Source: Deltaproteobacteria bacterium
GTDB lineage: Bacteria; Myxococcota_A; Polyangia; Haliangiales; Haliangiaceae
Direction of reading: 5' to 3'
NCBI GenBank assembly: GCA_013813765.1
Contig: JACCRC010000364.1
Location: 1-37,414, forward strand
Length of the DNA stretch: 37,414 nucleotides
The notes below the pieces were generated by a model. The model was given only the letters and a program-made list of their open reading frames with translations. It was not told the origin of the DNA and searched no databases. This document shows, piece after piece, positions 33,135-37,414 of this stretch (position 1 is its first letter; the number at the start of each line of letters is the position of its first letter). Both the position numbers and the translations under genes were made by a program.

Positions 33135-33703
33135 CGCGGAGCCCGCGCGGCGACTGCCTTGCCGAGCGAGAACCCACGCGCGTGCTCGGCACGAACGTCA
33201 CCGGTCGCCGGATCGAGCAGCCAGCGCATCACCAGCCGGCGCGGCACCTCGATCACGGCGGGCTGCTGGTACGTCCCGAACACGTGGTCCCACAGCGGCG
33301 ACGTGACGCCGTGGTTCGTGCGGCCGTCCACGAAGTGGTGGTGGAAGTGGTGGCGCCGACGCCACCGTCCGTACGGTCCCGACGCGGCGTGTGTGTGGTT
33401 GCGGCGATGTAGCACCTCGTAGACGCCGTAGCAGAGCATGAGACCGGCGATGTATGCGCCGCCGACGGGCGCACCTGCGATCGCGATCGCCGGGATGCAC
33501 AGCACGACGGTCACCGCGGCCGCGAACGCGAGCTTCTTCCAGGTCGGGGCGAAGTAGTCGCCCTCCGCGTGGTGGCGAATGTGCTCGACGCCGAACGGGC
33601 TCCTGCGGAACCGCCGATCGTGACCCATCCACCGATGGATCACGTACTCGAGGAACGTCCACGTCGTGGCGCCGAGCAGTGCCGCTGCGATGACACCGAT
33701 CAC
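33131..33703 (-). CDS. Fatty acid hydroxylase / sterol desaturase-like membrane protein
   Basis: A 190-residue membrane protein with the His clusters of the fatty acid hydroxylase superfamily: H23 and H28 ([10 protein letters not shown]), H41, H44, H45 (EHIRHH), H99 and H103 (LHRRNHTH), H118, H119, H121, H122 (RRHHFHHHF). These would hold a nonheme diiron site. Membrane segments are seen at about 1-18 and 58-95. It would hydroxylate or desaturate a lipid chain in the membrane. It is coupled to the amidohydrolase gene upstream and the TetR gene downstream by 4-bp ATGA overlaps. The substrate cannot be read; the operon suggests an acyl lipid. Confidence 0.85.
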   Translation of the reverse strand: MIGVIAAALLGATTWTFLEYVIHRWMGHDRRFRRSPFGVEHIRHHAEGDYFAPTWKKLAFAAAVTVVLCIPAIAIAGAPVGGAYIAGLMLCYGVYEVLHRRNHTHAASGPYGRWRRRHHFHHHFVDGRTNHGVTSPLWDHVFGTYQQPAVIEVPRRLVMRWLLDPATGDVRAEHARGFSLGKAVAARAPR

Positions 33704-35514
33704 GACGCGCCTCCGAGTCGCACGAGGTGGCCGGGCCGCGCGCCGTTGAGGGCGCCCGCCGCTGCGATCTGCTCGCCGCCGACGAACGTCGCGACATAGC
33801 CATCCGCGCCCTGCAGGAGGCGCTTGCCGCCCGCCGGCAGATCGCGTCGCATCACCGGCCGCTGCAGGGACAGCTTCGCGAGCTCGATGATGTTCAGATC
33901 CGCGCGCATGCCGACCTCGAGCGTGCCGCGATCGCGCAGGCCAATGAACCGCGCCGTGTCGCGCGCCTGCATCTGCACCACGCGCTCGAGCGGCAGCCCG
34001 CGGGCGGCATCGACCTCCGCACCGCTTTCGGCGGTGCTGCGCGGTCCGGCTCGCCGGACCTTGCGATCGCGTCCCCAGTGCATCATCAGAAATGTCGGCA
34101 TGCTCGCGTCACACACGGTGCCGACGTGCGCGCCGGCATCGCTGAGCCCCATCAGCGCGAGCGGGTGCGTCAGCATCTCGCGCACCGCATCGAGGTTCAT
34201 GTGCGAGTAGTTGTAGATCGGGAAGTAGAGCAGGGCGTGGCCGTCCTCCTCGAGCAGCGCGTCGTACACGACCTCGAGCACGGGCTTCCTCTCGCGGCTC
34301 GCGCGCGCGGCGAGTGAGTCCATGGGGCTTGGTTCGTAGACGGGGCGCTCGCCGAGTGCCCACATTCGCATCGCGACCATCGGAAGCTTCGCGAGCAGGA
34401 TGTCGGCGAGCGGCGGGATCGGGGTGCCGTCACCAGCGACCTTCTCGCTGGTCTCGGCGAGCATCCGCGCGCGCAGCTCGGGGTTGCGCATCCGCGCGAC
34501 GCGCTCGGCGAGCGGCAGGCCCGCGATCGCCTTGTAGCTCGGGAATCCCATGAACGGATGGAAGGTGGCCTCGAGGCCGAGCAGCACGCCGATGCCGCGC
34601 GCGCCGACCTGGCAGCGGATGTCGAGGCCGCTCGTGGCGGCCTTCTCCGCGCGCGAGAAGATGCGCCGCCACTGACCGGGCTCGTGATCGCGTTGCATCG
34701 TGGAGATCGAGAGCGGCCGACCTCCCGTGGCCGCGGCGAGCTGCTCGAGGAGATCGAACTCTGCGTCGAAGCGCTCCGGCCCCTGCATCATGTCGAAGTC
34801 GCTGACCGCCTGCACGACGCCGTGGCCGAGCCCGCGGAACGCAGCCGCGATGCCGGCGAGCTCGCGCCCGTCGACCTCGGAGGCCGGCGTGGCGGCGCCG
34901 CGCGCGGTGCGGTGGTTGTCGCTGCGCCCCGTGGAGAACCCGGCGGCGCCGGCCTCGAGCGCGGCGCGCAGGAGCCTGCGCATCTCGACGACGTCGTCAT
35001 CGGTCGCGAGCTCCGAGGCGACCGCGCGCTCGCCCATCACGTACATCCGCAGCGGGTCGTGCGGCACTTGCACGAGGAAGTCGATCGCGTGCGGCATCCG
35101 CGCGATCGCATCCATGTAGTCGGCGAACGACTCCCAGCCCCACGGGATGCCCTCGGCGAGCGCCGCGCCCGGGATGTCCTCGACGCCCTCCATCAGCTCG
35201 ACGAGCGCTGCCTCGCGACCCGGCCGCACCGGGGCGAAGCCAACGCCGCAGCTGCCCATCACGCACGTCGTCACGCCGTGGAGCGAGCTCGGCGTCAGCT
35301 CCTCGTCCCACGTCACCTGGCCGTCGTAATGCGTGTGGAGGTCGACGAAGCCCGGCATGATGTGCGCGCCGGCTGCATCGATCGTGCGCCGCGCGAGGCC
35401 ATCGACGGTCCCGACCGCCACGATCCGGCCATCCGCGATCGCGACGTCCCCGGTGTACGGCGCGCTGCCGGTTCCGTCGACGAGGGTGCCACCAGTGATC
35501 TTGAGGTCGTACAT
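33700..35514 (-). CDS. Amidohydrolase of the N-acyl-D-amino-acid deacylase type
   Basis: A 604-residue TIM-barrel amidohydrolase. Metal motif HTHYDGQ (H60, H62), then [20 protein letters not shown], where C89 takes the place of the conserved Cys in GNCGVSLAP of D-aminoacylase. A closing [10 protein letters not shown] supplies the catalytic Asp. The family hydrolyses N-acyl-D-amino acids to a fatty or acetic acid and a D-amino acid; in several bacteria the name is used loosely, so the true substrate may be another N-acyl compound. It is first in the five-gene operon and sits opposite the FadL-like gene across the 25-bp palindrome. It has no signal peptide. The ATG is 14 nt from the palindrome. 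Confidence 0.85.
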   Translation of the reverse strand: MYDLKITGGTLVDGTGSAPYTGDVAIADGRIVAVGTVDGLARRTIDAAGAHIMPGFVDLHTHYDGQVTWDEELTPSSLHGVTTCVMGSCGVGFAPVRPGREAALVELMEGVEDIPGAALAEGIPWGWESFADYMDAIARMPHAIDFLVQVPHDPLRMYVMGERAVASELATDDDVVEMRRLLRAALEAGAAGFSTGRSDNHRTARGAATPASEVDGRELAGIAAAFRGLGHGVVQAVSDFDMMQGPERFDAEFDLLEQLAAATGGRPLSISTMQRDHEPGQWRRIFSRAEKAATSGLDIRCQVGARGIGVLLGLEATFHPFMGFPSYKAIAGLPLAERVARMRNPELRARMLAETSEKVAGDGTPIPPLADILLAKLPMVAMRMWALGERPVYEPSPMDSLAARASRERKPVLEVVYDALLEEDGHALLYFPIYNYSHMNLDAVREMLTHPLALMGLSDAGAHVGTVCDASMPTFLMMHWGRDRKVRRAGPRSTAESGAEVDAARGLPLERVVQMQARDTARFIGLRDRGTLEVGMRADLNIIELAKLSLQRPVMRRDLPAGGKRLLQGADGYVATFVGGEQIAAAGALNGARPGHLVRLGGAS

Positions 35515-35528
35515 GGGTCGGCTCTGAA

Positions 35529-35553
35529 GATTGTTTTACACCGTAAAATAATC
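35529..35553. promoter_or_regulatory. 25-bp near-perfect palindromic operator
   Basis: Arms GATTGTTTTAC (35529-35539) and GTAAAATAATC (35543-35553) match as an inverted repeat at 10 of 11 positions, with a 3-bp spacer. It lies between the divergent amidohydrolase and FadL-like genes and is far richer in A+T than the rest of the window. Each half contains a -10-like sequence (TAAAAT 35544-35549 on plus, TAAAAC on minus), so one bound dimer could silence both directions. Confidence 0.78.
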
Positions 35554-35570
35554 CTCGTGCAAGCTGGAAA

Positions 35571-36896
35571 ATGCGTGTAGTGGTCGAGCGCATGTCACCG
35601 CGCGCTCTGCCACTCCTGCTCGCACTCGCGACCGCAAGCACCGCCCACGCCGGCGGGTTCGGCATCCCAGACATCGGCGTGCGCCGGACTGCGATGGGCT
35701 CGATCGTCGGGCGTCCCGACGACGGCTCGGCCATCTATCACAACCCCGCGGGCCTCGCGATGCAGCCCGGATGGAACCTCTACCTGTCGACCGGGCTGTT
35801 CCTGATCTCGACGGAGTTCCAGCTCGCGCCGTGGGATCAGAGCGACCGCTTCCTCGGCACGATGGCGGGTGCCGACGGCTACTACGCGCCGGTGAAGCCG
35901 ACGCGCGCCATGGGCGTGGTGCCGATGCTCGCGCTGACCGGCGAGGTCATCCCGAACCGGCTGACGCTTGGCGCGTCGATCTACGTCGGCAACGCGCAGG
36001 GCGGCGCGTTCGAGCGCGACGCGGTCACTCGCTACCACCTGATCGACGGCTACGTCGTCGCACCGCAGGCCGTGCTCGCCGGCGCGTATCGATTCTCCGA
36101 GGCGTTCGCGCTAGGCGGTTCGGTCGGCGTGCTGAACCTCCACATCCATGGCCGCCGCGAGGTGTTCCCGATCGTCAACGGCACGGACATCTCGAACCTC
36201 GCCGGCACGCGGCCCGAGCTCGTGCTCGACGGCAGCGGCTGGGCACCCTCCTGGCAGCTCGCCGCGTTCGGGCGGCCGCACCCGCGCGTGACGTGGGGCG
36301 CGACGCTCACGGGCCGGATCGACGCCGAGCTCACCGGTCCCGTCGAGATCACGTTCTCCGACGACGCGGTGAACCCCGGCGACAAGCTGATCGGTAGCCA
36401 CACCACGAACCAGCTCGTGCCGTGGGCGTTCATGGCAGGCGGCGCGGTCGACGTCTCTCCGAACGTCGAGGTCGGGGCAGACCTCCGCTACTGGCTGTAT
36501 CGCCAGTACAAGAGGCAGCACTCGGACGTCGTCGGCATCTTCCTCGTGCGCGAGCTCGACACGATCAAGAACTACGAGGACTCGTGGCAGGCCTCGGGCG
36601 GCGTTCGCGTCCACGATCTCGCCGCGGCTCCCGGCCTCGATCTGATGCTCGGCGGCCACTACGACAAGTCACCGGCGCCGCCTGGCTCGGTCACGCTCGA
36701 TCAGCCGACGTTCGATCACATCGGGCTCCACTCCGGCGTGCGCTACTCGCGCGGCCGCTACCGGTTCGGCGCGAGCTACCTCCACTACTGGTACTTGATC
36801 GAGCCCGTCTCGACGTCGATGACCGGGCCCCCGTCGAACTTCCGTGGCACCGGTTCCAACAACATCTTCACGGTCTCGGTCGAGGCACGGCTTTAG
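35571..36896 (+). CDS. FadL/OmpP1-type outer-membrane channel
   Basis: A 441-residue exported protein with a signal peptide ending in ATASTAHA before GGFGIPDIG. The N-terminal motif GGFGIPDIGVRRTAMG followed by DDGSAIYHNPAGLA is typical of the OmpP1/FadL/TodX family (E. coli FadL begins its mature part with a similar NPAGL block), and the protein ends in an aromatic-rich beta strand (NIFTVSVEARL). FadL-type barrels carry long-chain fatty acids and other hydrophobic compounds across the outer membrane. Start at ATG 35571; the ATG at 35592 also gives a good signal peptide. It shares the palindromic operator with the divergent lipid operon. Confidence 0.88.
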   Translation: MRVVVERMSPRALPLLLALATASTAHAGGFGIPDIGVRRTAMGSIVGRPDDGSAIYHNPAGLAMQPGWNLYLSTGLFLISTEFQLAPWDQSDRFLGTMAGADGYYAPVKPTRAMGVVPMLALTGEVIPNRLTLGASIYVGNAQGGAFERDAVTRYHLIDGYVVAPQAVLAGAYRFSEAFALGGSVGVLNLHIHGRREVFPIVNGTDISNLAGTRPELVLDGSGWAPSWQLAAFGRPHPRVTWGATLTGRIDAELTGPVEITFSDDAVNPGDKLIGSHTTNQLVPWAFMAGGAVDVSPNVEVGADLRYWLYRQYKRQHSDVVGIFLVRELDTIKNYEDSWQASGGVRVHDLAAAPGLDLMLGGHYDKSPAPPGSVTLDQPTFDHIGLHSGVRYSRGRYRFGASYLHYWYLIEPVSTSMTGPPSNFRGTGSNNIFTVSVEARL

Positions 36897-37254
36897 GGTG
36901 TACGGCCGCCGGTGCTCGCGGGGGCTCGCGGAGCAGGACGTGTGCCTCCGCGCTTCGCGCGCATGTGCCGGCCGGAGCTGCTTCGGGGTCCCCGGGGTCC
37001 GCCTGTTCGGGCGGCACGCCGGTGCTCGCGCGTCGCGCTCGCCTCGATCGTCGGCGGGCCTGAGCTTGTCTGCTCCGCGCGTGGGCCGGCCTCAGACAGG
37101 CGTGCCCCGGGGACCCGCTCGCGCGCTCCGGGCCGGCACATGCGTGGACGCGCGAAGCGCGGACGCACACGTCCTGCATGGCGAGCGCGCCGCTAGCGAG
37201 CCGCGCGCAGTGTCACATGCCGTGCAATGGCGGCTGAGGCGCACGCGCGACGCG
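36897..37254. other. 358-bp gene-free convergent intergenic region
   Basis: No credible gene lies here. The region holds one long imperfect inverted repeat (listed separately) and a 13-bp direct repeat, GCCGGTGCTCGCG, at 36908-36920 and 37018-37030. It lies between two converging genes, the usual place for bidirectional terminators and repeated elements. Confidence 0.7.
36933..37177. repeat. Long imperfect inverted repeat
   Basis: Left arm 36933-37006 and right arm 37096-37177 are inverted copies. The first 29 bp of the left arm match the right with one mismatch, followed by a 6-bp insertion in the right arm, a 12-bp perfect block (CATGTGCCGGCC), GGTCCCCGGGG and GCCTGT. Within each arm CGCGC-TTC-GCGCG is a small hairpin of its own. 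The central 89 bp holds a shorter inverted pair TGTCTG / CAGACA. Confidence 0.8.
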
Positions 37255-37413
37255 CTAGGCGATCCACGCGGTGATGCCGTCGGCCGCCGGCGCGATCAAC
37301 ACGCGGGCGCCGGGCGGTGCGGCTGCGAACCCGAGCCGCGTCGTTCCGTGCCGGCGACCGAGCGCGCGCGCGATCCAGCCGAACGAGAAGCGGGCGTTGA
37401 TCTCGCAGACGCA
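37255..37413 (-). CDS. C-terminal end of a probable ATP-grasp-like protein (truncated)
   Basis: The frame is open to the right edge and ends at a TAG at 37255-37257, giving 52 visible residues. It reads CEINARFSFGWIARALGRR and then a Gly/Ala-rich end (APPGARVLIAPAADG). The EINAR-x-S-F-G pattern followed by a helix resembles the metal-binding E-x-N end of ATP-grasp enzymes. This is the only part seen, so the name is tentative. It converges on the FadL-like gene. Confidence 0.55.
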   Translation of the reverse strand, partial: CVCEINARFSFGWIARALGRRHGTTRLGFAAAPPGARVLIAPAADGITAWIA

Positions 37414-37414
37414 C

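Noticed and set aside
36897..37254. Short Arg/Pro/Ala-rich frames within the inverted repeat on both strands
   Set aside because: They arise from the GC-rich palindromic arms, are similar on both strands for that reason, and lack start signals.

Overview
This window is a dense, high-G+C stretch of bacterial chromosome with almost no non-coding DNA. It most likely comes from a myxobacterium-like member of the Myxococcota; a Kofleriaceae/Haliangium-type lineage is an inference. Supporting signs are three Hanks-type Ser/Thr kinases with the HRD[VI][SA]P.N catalytic loop common in that phylum, many predicted lipoproteins of unknown role, a CotH-family lipoprotein, a Cys-rich protein with a DCDG..D..DC motif, a PHM-like copper monooxygenase, and frequent GTG starts with 4-bp gene overlaps. 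I see no insertion sequence, phage gene, CRISPR array, tRNA or rRNA.

Layout, left to right. 1-7.1 kb: the C-terminal end of a YfhO-like membrane protein; a PanE-family reductase; a translationally coupled trio (two metallo-beta-lactamase-fold hydrolases and an unknown protein); a TetR regulator divergent from a six-ligand diiron protein with a palindromic operator between them; and two small lipoproteins. 7.1-14 kb (minus strand): a 981-residue kinase-PEGA-PEGA-TonB_C fusion, then bolA, kbl, a tail-anchored kinase and an SDR-type threonine dehydrogenase. Tdh and Kbl together would convert threonine to glycine plus acetyl-CoA. 14-17.6 kb (minus strand): a PHM-like copper lipoprotein, a second diiron ferritin-like protein, a Cys-repeat lipoprotein, a GDPD-like lipoprotein and an exported protein. 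17.6-30 kb: mixed housekeeping and unknown genes, including CotH, an ABC-F ATPase, a third kinase, ApaH, an M14 carboxypeptidase, a sirtuin and several lipoproteins.

30-36.9 kb is the most coherent module. A five-gene minus-strand operon (amidohydrolase, fatty acid hydroxylase-like protein, TetR regulator, alpha/beta hydrolase, acyl-CoA ligase) has overlapping or nearly touching genes throughout. It diverges from a FadL-type outer-membrane channel across a 25-bp near-perfect palindrome. I infer a regulated unit that imports a hydrophobic acyl compound, releases the acyl chain and activates it. The right end holds a convergent intergenic region with a long imperfect inverted repeat, then the C-terminal end of a probable ATP-grasp-like protein.

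Two window-wide patterns stand out. At least eleven genes have a TANNNT hexamer 6-10 nt before the start codon and mostly no Shine-Dalgarno, suggesting leaderless transcripts. Several operons are joined by GTGA or ATGA start/stop overlaps. All functional calls come from reading motifs by eye; no database search was run.
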